Shown: positions 35,199-43,865, numbered from the stretch's first letter. The stretch is 64,000 nt of DNA from Bacteroidales bacterium (GCA_031275085.1 JAISPG010000041.1:62001-126000), one strand, 5' to 3'. Notes: a model not told the origin generated them from the letters alone. Translations and numbers: made by a program.

Positions 35199-36245
35199 AT
35201 GGATATTAATATTATATATAATAATGATTGCAAGAGCGGGCTAAAAAGCCTTCCCGACAATAGTATAGATTGTTGCGTAACTTCCCCGCCTTATTACGGG
35301 CTGCGGGATTACGGGAAAGACGAACAAATAGGCTTAGAGGACACGCCGGAAGAATATATAGACCGCTTAGTATTAGTAGGGGTTTTTATGGACGTTTATA
35401 GGGTATTGAAGCCAACTGGTACGCTTTGGATAAATATAGGCGATTCGTACTGGGGCGGGAAAGGGAAGTCGGGAAGTAGCAGCCAAGAATACCAAGAACA
35501 ACGATTTAAGGATAAAAACACTATAACCCCTTCGTGTTGTAACTTCGGGGGAAAAGGATATACAAGGCCAACCGATAAGAAGCACGAATATATTAAGCCG
35601 AAGGACTTAATAGGTATCCCTTGGATGCTTGCCTTTGCACTTCGTCGGGCCGGTTGGTATTTGCGACAAGATATTATATGGCATAAGCCCAACGCAATGC
35701 CCGAAAGCGTAAAAGACCGTTGCGGGAAAAGTCACGAATATATTTTCTTGCTAACCAAATCAGCAAACTATTACTTCGACAAAGAAGCGATACAGATACC
35801 AGCCAAAACGAAGGAAAACAGGCCTTCCGGCGTAGTTCGGAATAGGGAATATAACTACAACTCCAAACCGAACCTAAACCCAGCAGCTTACAGGATAGGC
35901 GGCAATAAAAGGACGGAAGTAGATACCGCCGACCCTATTTATAGAAAAAATACCGATAGGACTTTTACACCTACCGAAAAGGTTAATAAGCGGGACGTTT
36001 GGAGCGTACCGACAAAGCCAAGTAAAGAAAATCATTTTGCAGTATTCCCGGACACGCTTATAGTTGATTGCATTAAAGCAGGTTCCCCGGAAGGCGGGTT
36101 AGTTCTTGACCCTTTTATAGGTTCAGGTACTACCGCAATAGTAGCGAGGAAGTTAGACCGTAATTATATAGGATTCGAGTTAAACCCAGAATATGTAATT
36201 ATTTGTAACGATAAGATTAATAAAGAATTAGGAATTTTCAAATAA
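35199..36245 (+). CDS. DNA methyltransferase (N4-cytosine/N6-adenine class)
   Basis: A 348-residue enzyme. Motif IV T-S-P-P-Y-Y-G-L-R-D-Y-G (about residues 28-39) is of the N4-cytosine/beta-class type. The FxGxG motif I is at the C-terminus: D-P-F-I-G-S-G-T-T-A-I-V-A (about 310), followed by R-N-Y-I-G-F-E-L-N-P-E-Y. The order (IV then I) defines a beta-class enzyme. No partner endonuclease gene is adjacent; it is probably an orphan phage methylase that protects phage DNA from host restriction. Confidence 0.9.
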   Translation: MDINIIYNNDCKSGLKSLPDNSIDCCVTSPPYYGLRDYGKDEQIGLEDTPEEYIDRLVLVGVFMDVYRVLKPTGTLWINIGDSYWGGKGKSGSSSQEYQEQRFKDKNTITPSCCNFGGKGYTRPTDKKHEYIKPKDLIGIPWMLAFALRRAGWYLRQDIIWHKPNAMPESVKDRCGKSHEYIFLLTKSANYYFDKEAIQIPAKTKENRPSGVVRNREYNYNSKPNLNPAAYRIGGNKRTEVDTADPIYRKNTDRTFTPTEKVNKRDVWSVPTKPSKENHFAVFPDTLIVDCIKAGSPEGGLVLDPFIGSGTTAIVARKLDRNYIGFELNPEYVIICNDKINKELGIFK

Positions 36246-36251
36246 TCATTT

Positions 36252-38057
36252 ATGGAATATATTAGACTACTTTATATTGATTTGTTTTGTGGTGCCGGCG
36301 GCACAAGTACGGGGGTTGAAAAAGCACATTACAAGGGTAAGAAATGCGCTAAGGTTATAGCTTGCGTAAACCACGACGCGAACGCAATAGCCAGCCACGC
36401 GGCAAACCATCCCGAAGCGTTACATTTTACGGAAGATATTAGAACTTTAGAATTATCCCCTTTGATTAAACATATTTTGGAAGAACGCAAAAAGTACCCT
36501 AATGCGAAAGTAGTACTTTGGGCTTCTTTAGAATGTACAAATTTCAGCAAAGCCAAAGGCGGACAACCACGCGACGCGGATAGCCGGACACTTGCAGAAC
36601 ATTTATTTAGATACATAGACGCTATTAACCCCGATTTGATACAGATAGAAAACGTAGAAGAATTTATGTGCTGGGGGGATTTGGACGAAAACGGGAAACC
36701 AATTAGCAAAGACAAGGGAAGGCTATATTTACAATGGGTTGAAAACGTTAAGAATTACGGTTATAAATTCGATTTCCGATTATTAAACGCAGCCGACTAC
36801 GGGGCCTATACTTCCCGGAAGCGTTTCTTTGGAATATTTGCAAAACAAGGCATTCCTATTATTTTCCCGCAGCCTACCCACTCTAAAATAGGTGGTAAAG
36901 ACTTATTTGACGACTTAAAAAAATGGAAGCCGGTAAAAGAGGTATTAGACTTTTCAGACGAAGGGGTAAGTATATTTACCCGCAAAAAACCGCTTTCGCC
37001 TAAAACGTTGGAACGGATTTACGCCGGTCTTATAAAATTTGTTGCAGGCGGAAAGGACGCGTTTATGATTAAATACAATTCCGTAAACAAAAAAACAGGA
37101 AAACACGTACCGCCGTCGATAGATGAATCTTGCCCTACCGTAGCTTGCCAAAACCGGTTAGGAGTTGCAAAAATAAACTTCCTTACAAAATATTATAGCG
37201 GTAATCCGGAAAATAAAAACCAATCAATAGACGCACCGGCTGGAACCATTCGTACAAAAGATTGCTTTAGCCTTATACAATCCGAATTTTTATCAGCTTA
37301 CTACGGTAACGGGAATAATCATAGTATAAACGAACCTTCCCCTACAATTACGTGTAAAGACCGGTTAGCAAAGGTTACACCGTTCTTTATGAACTATTAT
37401 AGCGGCGGCGGGCAACATAGCGAAATAGATAGCCCTTGCCCCGGATTAACTACGATTCCCAAACAACGGTTAGTAGCTTGTAGGTTCATAGACCAACAAT
37501 TTGGACAATCAAAACCAGCAAGTATAAACCAACCACTTGGAGCAATAACGCAAAACCCGAAATATAACCTTGTTAATTGTGAACATTGGCTAATGAATAC
37601 CAACTTTTCCAATATAGGAAGCTCAATTATGGAGCCAAGCCAAACGATAACTGCTAATAGAAAATGGCATTATTTAATGAATCCCCAATTTTTTAATGCG
37701 GGCAGTTCGGTAGATAACCCTTGCTTTACTCTTATTGCGCGTATGGATAAAATGCCACCTTACCTGGTTGCAACCGAAGAAGGTTTTATAACTATTGAGG
37801 TTTACGAAACGGATAGCGAACCAATGATAAAGATTAAAGAGTTTATGGCCCTATACGGTATTGCAGATATTAAAATGAGAATGTTAAAAATACCGGAACT
37901 AAAACGAATTATGGGTTTCCCTGAGAACTACAAACTTATAGGAACGCAGGCAGACCAAAAGAAGTTTATAGGCAACGCGGTAGAAGTAAACATAGCGCGG
38001 GTACTTTGCGAAGCCTTGGTAGAAGAATTAAACGTAGCATTAAAGAAAGTTGCATGA
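36252..38057 (+). CDS. C5-cytosine DNA methyltransferase with repeated target-recognition segment
   Basis: A 601-residue enzyme. Motif I is Y-I-D-L-F-C-G-A-G-G-T-S-T-G (about residue 8), motif IV is A-S-L-E-C-T-N-F-S (its Cys follows E rather than the usual P), and motif VI is I-Q-I-E-N-V-E-E-F. Motifs IX/X are at the end (R-I-M-G-F-P-E-N-Y-K-L, then F-I-G-N-A-V-E-V-N-I). Between about 270 and 500 sit about seven units of roughly 33 residues (pattern Y-Y-S/G ... S-I-x-x-P-x-x-T-I-x-x-K). It methylates cytosine, probably for phage self-protection. Overlaps the next gene by ATGA. Confidence 0.88.
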   Translation: MEYIRLLYIDLFCGAGGTSTGVEKAHYKGKKCAKVIACVNHDANAIASHAANHPEALHFTEDIRTLELSPLIKHILEERKKYPNAKVVLWASLECTNFSKAKGGQPRDADSRTLAEHLFRYIDAINPDLIQIENVEEFMCWGDLDENGKPISKDKGRLYLQWVENVKNYGYKFDFRLLNAADYGAYTSRKRFFGIFAKQGIPIIFPQPTHSKIGGKDLFDDLKKWKPVKEVLDFSDEGVSIFTRKKPLSPKTLERIYAGLIKFVAGGKDAFMIKYNSVNKKTGKHVPPSIDESCPTVACQNRLGVAKINFLTKYYSGNPENKNQSIDAPAGTIRTKDCFSLIQSEFLSAYYGNGNNHSINEPSPTITCKDRLAKVTPFFMNYYSGGGQHSEIDSPCPGLTTIPKQRLVACRFIDQQFGQSKPASINQPLGAITQNPKYNLVNCEHWLMNTNFSNIGSSIMEPSQTITANRKWHYLMNPQFFNAGSSVDNPCFTLIARMDKMPPYLVATEEGFITIEVYETDSEPMIKIKEFMALYGIADIKMRMLKIPELKRIMGFPENYKLIGTQADQKKFIGNAVEVNIARVLCEALVEELNVALKKVA

Positions 38058-39010
38058 CTACCAAAGAACTACAAACCAGGCAAGGTTGGACTTTGAGCAA
38101 AAAAATAGACCATTCTTTAGGGGCTATCGAAGCGTTTGTTTCCCAAACGGGAAGAACGCCCTACGTTTCCTTTTCGGGCGGTAAAGATTCTACGGTTTTA
38201 CTTGACCTTATACGTCGCTTCTTTGATAAAGATATGAAGGCCGTATTTTGCAATACAGGCAACGAATACCCCGAAATAGTAAAGTTTGTAAGGAGTACGG
38301 AAAACGTAACGATAATTAGACCATTAAAAACGGTTCCCGAAGTATTGGAGTACTACGGCTTTCCGCTTATTTCCAAAGAGCAAGCGCACGGAATACGCCA
38401 AGCTAAGACCACTAAAAGCGAAAGATTACTTTCTATTCGGCTATACGGTTCAGACCCGAAGAAAGGACATACTACCGGCAAGATTTCCAACCGTTGGCAG
38501 TATTTAATTAACGCGCCTTTTATGATATCCGAAAAGTGCTGCGATTACTTGAAGAAACGCCCCTTTGAGATATACCAAAAAGAAACTAACGAAGTCCCTA
38601 TTATTGGGGTTATGGCTGGCGAAAGCGACCAAAGAAAACGCCAATACGTAAAGCGCGGCGGTTGCAACTCGTTTAATGAAAATAATTTAACAAGCTACCC
38701 TATTAGCATTTGGACGGATAGGGATATATGGGAATACCTACGGAAATTTAAGGTTCCGTATTGCGAATTATACGACAAAGGACACACACGAACGGGCTGT
38801 ATGTTTTGCGGCTTCGGCGCACACTTAGAAAAAGTATCCCGCTTTGAACTTCTTTACGATTTACACCCAAAGGCTTATAGACTATTTATGAATTACACTA
38901 ATAACGGGATTACCTACCGGGAAGCATTGCGAACGGTTGGAATACAACTACCGGACGAAAATAGACAACTAAAATTATTTAATAATTCGGATTATGAACA
39001 CACTATTTGA
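38054..39010 (+). CDS. PAPS reductase-like protein
   Basis: About 318 residues, from the ATG at 38054. The PP-loop motif S-F-S-G-G-K-D-S-T-V-L is near residue 38, and the C-terminal region carries C-M-F-C-G-F-G-A-H, a metal- or cluster-like site. The family uses an adenylated intermediate; phage copies are often found with DNA methylases and may take part in DNA modification or nucleotide sulfur chemistry. It follows the C5 methylase (ATGA overlap), which supports a joint DNA-modification role, but no dnd-type partners are seen. Confidence 0.78.
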   Translation: MTTKELQTRQGWTLSKKIDHSLGAIEAFVSQTGRTPYVSFSGGKDSTVLLDLIRRFFDKDMKAVFCNTGNEYPEIVKFVRSTENVTIIRPLKTVPEVLEYYGFPLISKEQAHGIRQAKTTKSERLLSIRLYGSDPKKGHTTGKISNRWQYLINAPFMISEKCCDYLKKRPFEIYQKETNEVPIIGVMAGESDQRKRQYVKRGGCNSFNENNLTSYPISIWTDRDIWEYLRKFKVPYCELYDKGHTRTGCMFCGFGAHLEKVSRFELLYDLHPKAYRLFMNYTNNGITYREALRTVGIQLPDENRQLKLFNNSDYEHTI

Positions 39011-39206
39011 TATTCCGCCAATAGATAAGAAAGAAAGCCTTCCTTATCCCAGAAAACATTGTAGGGATTGTAAGCACATAGCAAACCTTAATCCCTATTC
39101 TAATAGGTATTGGTATTGCACAATTAAAAAGAATAACCGTACCCCCTACGGGGTAAAAGCGGTTAAGCGAATGGATAACGCTTGTATGAGTTTTGAAAAT
39201 AAATAA
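38994..39206 (+). CDS. Small Cys-rich phage protein
   Basis: A 70-residue protein with C-R-D-C-K-H and W-Y-C-T-I-K-K and a final A-C-M-S-F, giving four cysteines that could hold a zinc ion. It overlaps the PAPS-reductase-like gene. Role unknown. Confidence 0.6.
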   Translation: MNTLFDIPPIDKKESLPYPRKHCRDCKHIANLNPYSNRYWYCTIKKNNRTPYGVKAVKRMDNACMSFENK

Positions 39207-39228
39207 TTAACAATTAAAACAGAAAATT

Positions 39229-39645
39229 ATGTTAGTAACAGAAATTATCGGCAATCTTGGCGCGGATGCCACAATTAAACAGTTTAGCGGCCAAAATTAT
39301 ATTTCTTTCAGCGTAGCGCATACCGAAAGTTATACGAACGCCCAAGGGCAAAAGCAAGAACGGACAACTTGGATTAGTTGCCTTAAATACGGGGAAAGCG
39401 CGGTAATAAACTATTTGAAGAAAGGAACGCGCGTATTTGTTCGGGGCGACCTTTCGGCAAAGATTTACGACGCTAACGGAACCCCGCAAGTTGGATTAAA
39501 TTGTAGGGTTAAAGAATTGCAGCTTTTAGGCGGAAACCGACCGACCGAACAACAAACGGAAAACAGGGAGCCTGCACCGGCTCCGGCATATCAACAACCC
39601 GAAGCCCAATTTTCAGATAACGGAAGCGACGACTTACCATTTTAA
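39229..39645 (+). CDS. ssb: Single-stranded DNA-binding protein
   Basis: A 138-residue OB-fold protein. Early strands L-V-T-E-I-I-G-N-L-G-A-D-A-T-I-K, F-S-V-A-H-T-E and W-I-S-C are typical, and the tail ends D-D-L-P-F, the acidic tip that binds partner proteins. A Gln/Pro-rich linker lies between. It coats single-stranded DNA in phage replication. Confidence 0.95.
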   Translation: MLVTEIIGNLGADATIKQFSGQNYISFSVAHTESYTNAQGQKQERTTWISCLKYGESAVINYLKKGTRVFVRGDLSAKIYDANGTPQVGLNCRVKELQLLGGNRPTEQQTENREPAPAPAYQQPEAQFSDNGSDDLPF

Positions 39646-39657
39646 CGGCTTATAGTT

Positions 39658-39849
39658 ATGGAATACAGGGTAAAAAAACAGGTTTACACCATTAACAGCA
39701 CTTGGCCGGAAGAAGAATACAACCAACCGGAAGTAATAATTTCCTTCGCCGTACAAGTTAAGAACTTCCTTTTTTGGCACACGGTAAAAGAGTTCAAAAA
39801 GATAAGGCAAGCAAACGAGTTATTAAACATTCTAAAACAAGAAATATGA
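39658..39849 (+). CDS. Hypothetical phage protein, 63 residues
   Basis: Starts M-E-Y-R-V-K-K-Q-V-Y-T-I and overlaps the next gene by ATGA. Phage-like codons. No family recognised. Confidence 0.5.
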   Translation: MEYRVKKQVYTINSTWPEEEYNQPEVIISFAVQVKNFLFWHTVKEFKKIRQANELLNILKQEI

Positions 39850-40376
39850 AAGTAGTAGTATTATTAAGTAAAACATTCTTCAAATATCATTTTAGAGGGG
39901 GCGAAGCTAACAATTTCGCGCAAAAAGTATTAGACCGCGAAAAGAAGCATACCTGTAGGAAGAATTACGAATATTGGAAGGATATAATAGACCGCCTAAA
40001 TGAGAAAGGCGGCGTTCTAAGCGTTCGGCAATGGATAGGAATGCCTTACCATAAGCCCGGCCAAGAAGTAATAATAGATATTCCGGCCGAACTTGTAGGG
40101 GTTCAGAAATTAGAACTTAGACGGGAAAAAGTAGAAACTTACGACGAATTGACAAACGTAGGAACCTATTATTACGATTGGACGGCCAAGGTAGAAGGGC
40201 GTAACACACCCGTAGAACTTATAGCAGCTAACGACGGGCTTACGTTAGAAGAATTTAAGGCTTGGTTTGCCCCTGTATTCGACGAAGCGGAAAAGAAGTA
40301 CCCGGAATTTTCCGCCGTTTCTAACGCTACTATTTTAGACTTCGCTATTATTCACTTCACTAAAGAAAGGTATTAG
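39846..40376 (+). CDS. Hypothetical phage protein, 176 residues
   Basis: The start is taken at the ATG at 39846 (a longer frame overlaps the previous gene). Segments K-K-H-T-C-R-K-N-Y-E-Y-W-K-D-I-I-D-R-L-N and S-V-R-Q-W-I-G-M-P-Y look conserved-like; the rest is mixed alpha/beta. I do not recognise the family. It is followed one base later by the MazG-like gene. Confidence 0.6.
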   Translation: MKVVVLLSKTFFKYHFRGGEANNFAQKVLDREKKHTCRKNYEYWKDIIDRLNEKGGVLSVRQWIGMPYHKPGQEVIIDIPAELVGVQKLELRREKVETYDELTNVGTYYYDWTAKVEGRNTPVELIAANDGLTLEEFKAWFAPVFDEAEKKYPEFSAVSNATILDFAIIHFTKERY

Positions 40377-40377
40377 T

Positions 40378-40965
40378 ATGAAAGCAAGGCCGAATATTCC
40401 CGAATTAGCAAAAGAAGTATTTGAAATAAACAAAGCTAAGGGATTCCACTGCGAAGAATATAGTAACGAACATTTTTTAATGTTAGTAGTAACGGAACTT
40501 TCCGAAGCGGTAGAAGCCGACCGAAGTAACCGTTTCCACAAACGGGCGGATATGGAGTGGTTTAATAGACGTATTAGTACAAGTAGGTACTACAAAGGAT
40601 TAGACCCGGAAGTGCCTAAAGAACGCGCCTACGAAGTAATATACAACGAAACTATAAAGGGTTCTATTGAAGAAGAATTAGCGGATACCGTTATACGGTT
40701 GCTTGACTTAATAGGGCTAAGGGGGTATAATGATATTAAAGACTTCCTTATTACCCCAACGGTAAGCGTAAAGAAGACTTTTACGGAAAATATATTTTCT
40801 ATTTGCAAGGATATTGTTTATTACAAATATTCGGAGCCGGAAAGGATTTCTTACGCACTACTTAATATTGAAAGGCTTTGCCAGCTTCTTAATATTGATT
40901 TGTGGTTGCACGTTGAATTGAAACTGCAGTATAACAAAAATCATAAAACCAGCAAAAATTATTAG
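40378..40965 (+). CDS. MazG-like nucleotide pyrophosphohydrolase
   Basis: A 195-residue all-helical protein. L-V-V-T-E-L-S-E-A-V-E-A-D-R near residue 37 and S-I-E-E-E-L-A-D-T-V-I-R-L-L-D-L near 95 give the E-x-x-E and E-x-x-D metal-binding pair of the MazG/all-alpha NTP pyrophosphatase family. It would hydrolyse nucleoside triphosphates, perhaps modified or alarmone-like ones. An additional C-terminal part (about 120-195) is not typical of minimal MazG. Confidence 0.8.
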   Translation: MKARPNIPELAKEVFEINKAKGFHCEEYSNEHFLMLVVTELSEAVEADRSNRFHKRADMEWFNRRISTSRYYKGLDPEVPKERAYEVIYNETIKGSIEEELADTVIRLLDLIGLRGYNDIKDFLITPTVSVKKTFTENIFSICKDIVYYKYSEPERISYALLNIERLCQLLNIDLWLHVELKLQYNKNHKTSKNY

Positions 40966-40967
40966 TT

Positions 40968-41564
40968 ATGGGATACAAGAACGTAGAAAAGCACTACGAT
41001 ATAAAACATATTGTAGCAGTTCATAATAAAAGAGAATACGGCGGCCGTTGTATTTGTATTGGTTCCCCTTACATACATGACATTATAGTAATAAGGATTA
41101 AAGACGCTAAAATAGTTAAGCAGTACAAAGACGGGAAATATAACGACGGTTGGAGTACAAACGAAGACTTAGCCCGGTATAATGAAGCTATAAAGGCGGA
41201 CGAACAAAACGGGGTATTAGCCAAGCTAATAGATACGCCGGATACCGTTATAGAATATTTACCCGTTTTCACGATTGAAAAAGGTTGCGTAGTTAGCGAC
41301 GTTTGCGAAGAATACGGCTGGCCTAATACAACACATTCCGGCGAAATAATGTATAATAATACATATTTCAAAACACGAAAAGAAGCCTACGCTTATTTGT
41401 TGGAAAGCACTTCTTCCGGCGTTCGTTATTGCAACTTCAAATACAACATGAAAGAAGCATTTGAACGCATAGGAAGAACTTCTAAGTATGGATTTATGCA
41501 GTGCTTTTATTGGGTTAAGGCCCGGACAGTTGGACGGTTTTATACTAAAAAGATACAACTATGA
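40968..41564 (+). CDS. Hypothetical phage protein, 198 residues
   Basis: Soluble mixed protein with V-V-S-D-V-C-E-E-Y-G-W-P-N-T in its centre and Arg/Lys-rich ends. No family recognised. It ends by ATGA overlap with the next small gene. Confidence 0.55.
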   Translation: MGYKNVEKHYDIKHIVAVHNKREYGGRCICIGSPYIHDIIVIRIKDAKIVKQYKDGKYNDGWSTNEDLARYNEAIKADEQNGVLAKLIDTPDTVIEYLPVFTIEKGCVVSDVCEEYGWPNTTHSGEIMYNNTYFKTRKEAYAYLLESTSSGVRYCNFKYNMKEAFERIGRTSKYGFMQCFYWVKARTVGRFYTKKIQL

Positions 41565-41776
41565 AAGGTATAATATTCAAATATACAAATAAAGACGGGG
41601 AAGAAGTTAAAGCCGTTGCTTTTAACGACGAACAAAAACCCGCTTTTTCAGACCATAGGAAAGCGTTTCTTAGGCTTTTGAACGAAGACTATACTTTCAA
41701 GACAAACGAAGAAGGTAAGAAGATTATAGCAGTAAAAAGCTACTCCGACTTAACGAAAATTGGATATTGGGATTAA
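41561..41776 (+). CDS. Hypothetical phage protein, 71 residues
   Basis: Starts M-K-G-I-I-F-K-Y-T-N-K-D-G-E-E; a strand-rich, charged small protein. ATGA overlap with the gene before. No family recognised. Confidence 0.5.
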   Translation: MKGIIFKYTNKDGEEVKAVAFNDEQKPAFSDHRKAFLRLLNEDYTFKTNEEGKKIIAVKSYSDLTKIGYWD

Positions 41777-41789
41777 AATAAATAAGATT

Positions 41790-41939
41790 ATGATAGTAAA
41801 ATGTATTAAAAACCCAAACGGGTATTATTTGACAGTTGGAAAATCGTATGAAGTACTTAAAAGAGCTTCGCGGGGATATTGGATTATAAATGATGTTGAT
41901 GTACAAACTTGGTATCCTTTCAATCTTTTTGAAGAATAA
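41790..41939 (+). CDS. Small phage protein, 49 residues
   Basis: An ATG at 41790 opens a frame of 49 codons starting M-I-V-K-C-I-K-N-P-N-G, with L-T-V-G-K-S-Y-E-V in its middle, a pattern common in tiny SH3-like phage proteins. It fits neatly between its neighbours. Function unknown. Confidence 0.5.
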   Translation: MIVKCIKNPNGYYLTVGKSYEVLKRASRGYWIINDVDVQTWYPFNLFEE

Positions 41940-41950
41940 AAATTATTGAT

Positions 41951-42142
41951 ATGAAAAGAAGGATAGCGAAAAAACGTAAGAAGACAGCCCTACGGAAGAT
42001 TAACAAGCTACTTAGTCGGCAAAAGATTGTAGTAGACCTTTGTTTAGGCGAAGAAATAGTAGTAGTAAATGAATATAGGGCTTTCTTCGATTCTTCGGCG
42101 AACGAATTAAAAGTAAGTTTAATAAAATCAACAAGATTATGA
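41951..42142 (+). CDS. Small basic phage protein, 63 residues
   Basis: The N-terminus is very basic (M-K-R-R-I-A-K-K-R-K-K-T), suggesting nucleic-acid contact. ATGA overlap with the next gene. No family recognised. Confidence 0.5.
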   Translation: MKRRIAKKRKKTALRKINKLLSRQKIVVDLCLGEEIVVVNEYRAFFDSSANELKVSLIKSTRL

Positions 42143-42483
42143 GTATAGAAAAGATTGAAGCATATACAATTAAGTGCGACCGTTGCGGGAAAAGATACGA
42201 AAAGGACGACTTTTTACCCGTTTTTTCTTCCGAGATTGAAGCGAAGAACGAAATAGGCGACCAGCCTTACAGATATTGGGAAGAAATAGACGGTAAACAC
42301 TATTGCTCGGATTGCCATACATACGACGAAGAAACGGACGAAGTAGAACCGCTACCGGAAGAATACGAATGTACAAATAGCAACCCCTACGGGAAGCACG
42401 AATATAGAGAAGGCTGTGTACAACATTGCGATGATTGCGACTACTACCAGCCAATAGAAAGGGGAAGTAATGCGACATATTGA
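42139..42483 (+). CDS. Zinc-ribbon-like phage protein
   Basis: A 114-residue protein with several CxxC pairs: C-D-R-C-G-K-R-Y near residue 12, Y-C-S-D-C-H near 55 and C-D-D-C-D-Y near 97. It is acidic between them. Probably holds one or two zinc ions. It overlaps the VRR-NUC gene by 14 bp. Role unknown. Confidence 0.6.
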   Translation: MSIEKIEAYTIKCDRCGKRYEKDDFLPVFSSEIEAKNEIGDQPYRYWEEIDGKHYCSDCHTYDEETDEVEPLPEEYECTNSNPYGKHEYREGCVQHCDDCDYYQPIERGSNATY

Positions 42484-42826
42484 AGATAACATACAAATAA
42501 ATTGCGTTACTTGGTTCGGCTATCAGTACCCCGACTTAGCTTTACTATTGCACCATTCCCCGAATGGCGGAAAAAGGAACGCAAGGGAAGCCGCCCGGTT
42601 TAAGAAGTTAGGAACCCGCGCCGGTTTCCCGGACTTAATATTACTTTTCCCTTCTTCCGGCTTCCACGCCCTTTTAATCGAAATGAAAACCGAGCAAAAA
42701 GGAAGCAAACAGACGGACAACCAAAAGGCGTACCAAGAAGCGGCCGGAAGGTATAACTACAAATACGTCGTTTGCCGTTCTTTAGACGACTTCCGCGATA
42801 CCATTAAGCAATACTTAGCCCTTTAA
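42470..42826 (+). CDS. VRR-NUC domain nuclease
   Basis: A 118-residue protein of the VRR-NUC family: H-H-S-P-N-G-G-K-R-N near residue 28, G-T-R-A-G-F-P-D-L-I-L-L, then L-I-E-M-K-T, the D-x-n-(E)xK nuclease core, and a final strand-helix Y-K-Y-V-V-C-R-S-L-D-D-F. Phage copies act as structure-specific or branch nucleases, e.g. on recombination intermediates. It is the last gene before the late promoter. Confidence 0.88.
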   Translation: MRHIEDNIQINCVTWFGYQYPDLALLLHHSPNGGKRNAREAARFKKLGTRAGFPDLILLFPSSGFHALLIEMKTEQKGSKQTDNQKAYQEAAGRYNYKYVVCRSLDDFRDTIKQYLAL

Positions 42827-42870
42827 TGTTGGTAACTTTTCAATTCTAAGTAATTGATTCTCTACTTTGA

Positions 42871-42904
42871 AAGCGTATTAATATAATACGCTTTTTTACT
42901 TTTG
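42871..42904 (+). promoter_or_regulatory. Late promoter with palindrome, ahead of the packaging operon
   Basis: A perfect palindrome (10-bp arms 42871-42880 and 42884-42893, 3-nt centre; core CGTATTA-ATA-TAATACG) lies 3 bp before TACTTTTG (42897-42904), a perfect -7 element. The packaging operon starts at 42927. The palindrome covers the spacer where RNA polymerase binds, so its ligand would repress or reshape this promoter. Confidence 0.7.
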
Positions 42905-42926
42905 TAACCATAACAAACAATCAGTT

Positions 42927-43343
42927 ATGGCAGAAAAAAAAATTATAAAGGCGAAGATAGACCAGCTTATCCCAGACGACGTAAATTTTAATAAGGGAAC
43001 CGAATACGGGCAAAGTTTAATAGAAAAAAGCCTACGACAATTTGGCGCGGGACGTTCTATTTTGCTCGACAAAAACAATAAGATTATAGCGGGGAACAAA
43101 ACCGTAGTAAACGCCGAACACCCTACCATGAAGCCCGTAAAGTTAGTAGGTCGGTTAATTCGCAATAGCAGCAAAGTTAACGACCTTATTATAGATTTCT
43201 TTTTAGGTTCCGGAACTACTTTAATAGCATCGCACCAATTAGAAAGAAATTGCTACGGGTTGGAAATTTCCCCTAAGTATTGCCAAGTAATAATAGACCG
43301 AATTAAGCTATTCGACCCCGAAGTAGAAGTAACCAAATTGTAA
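42927..43343 (+). CDS. ParB/methyltransferase fusion remnant with internal deletion
   Basis: A 138-residue protein. Residues 1-60 are a ParB-like domain (I-D-Q-L-I-P-D-D-V-N-F-N, G-A-G-R-S-I-L-L-D-K-N-N-K-I-I-A-G-N-K-T). Straight after it (about residue 67) the sequence becomes the C-terminal end of a beta-class DNA methylase: H-P-T-M-K-P-V-K-L, D-F-F-L-G-S-G-T-T-L-I-A-S, N-C-Y-G-L-E-I-S-P-K-Y-C. The full ParB-methylase has about 400 residues; the catalytic (D/S)PPY motif and everything between are absent, so it cannot methylate. It keeps an open frame and is the first gene of the packaging operon. Confidence 0.75.
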   Translation: MAEKKIIKAKIDQLIPDDVNFNKGTEYGQSLIEKSLRQFGAGRSILLDKNNKIIAGNKTVVNAEHPTMKPVKLVGRLIRNSSKVNDLIIDFFLGSGTTLIASHQLERNCYGLEISPKYCQVIIDRIKLFDPEVEVTKL

Positions 43344-43346
43344 GGT

Positions 43347-43865
43347 ATGGGAAGACCAACGAAATACAGCCAAAAGTTAGTAGATAAGATTTGTGCGCTA
43401 ATTGAAGCCGACACTTATACAGTAGCGGAAATTTGCCGTATGGTTAAGATTGACCGATCTACTTACTTCGATTGGCTTAACACGAAACCCGACTTTTCCG
43501 ACGCTATAAAAAAAGCCCAAGAAACAAGAACCGCCTTTTTCGTTGCCGAAGCCAAAAAAAGCCTTCTTAAAAAGATTCAGGGTTACACAGTACAAGAAAA
43601 ACATACTACTACAGTGGGTTCCGGAAAGTTCGATGTAAACGGCGTAGAAAAGCCCAAAATAAAAGAACAAAAGACGGTAGATAAACACTTTCAGCCGGAC
43701 ACGGCGGCAATCATATTTACACTTTGCAACGGCGAGCCGGAAAATTGGAAGAACCGCCAAAATACAGAAGTAACCGGAAAAGACGGTAAGGACTTATTCG
43801 GGAAATATACTGACGACGAATTAGACGCTAAAATAGCGGACTTAGAAAACAGGCTAAAGCAATGA
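43347..43865 (+). CDS. Terminase small subunit
   Basis: A 172-residue protein. An N-terminal HTH (Y-T-V-A-E-I-C-R-M-V-K-I-D-R-S-T-Y-F-D-W-L, about residues 23-45) is the DNA-recognition part. A central helical region with A-K-K-S-L-L-K-K-I-Q-G-Y and a C-terminal helix (D-D-E-L-D-A-K-I-A-D-L-E-N-R-L) for oligomerisation follow. It finds the packaging site on phage DNA and hands it to the large subunit, encoded one gene away. Confidence 0.8.
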   Translation: MGRPTKYSQKLVDKICALIEADTYTVAEICRMVKIDRSTYFDWLNTKPDFSDAIKKAQETRTAFFVAEAKKSLLKKIQGYTVQEKHTTTVGSGKFDVNGVEKPKIKEQKTVDKHFQPDTAAIIFTLCNGEPENWKNRQNTEVTGKDGKDLFGKYTDDELDAKIADLENRLKQ

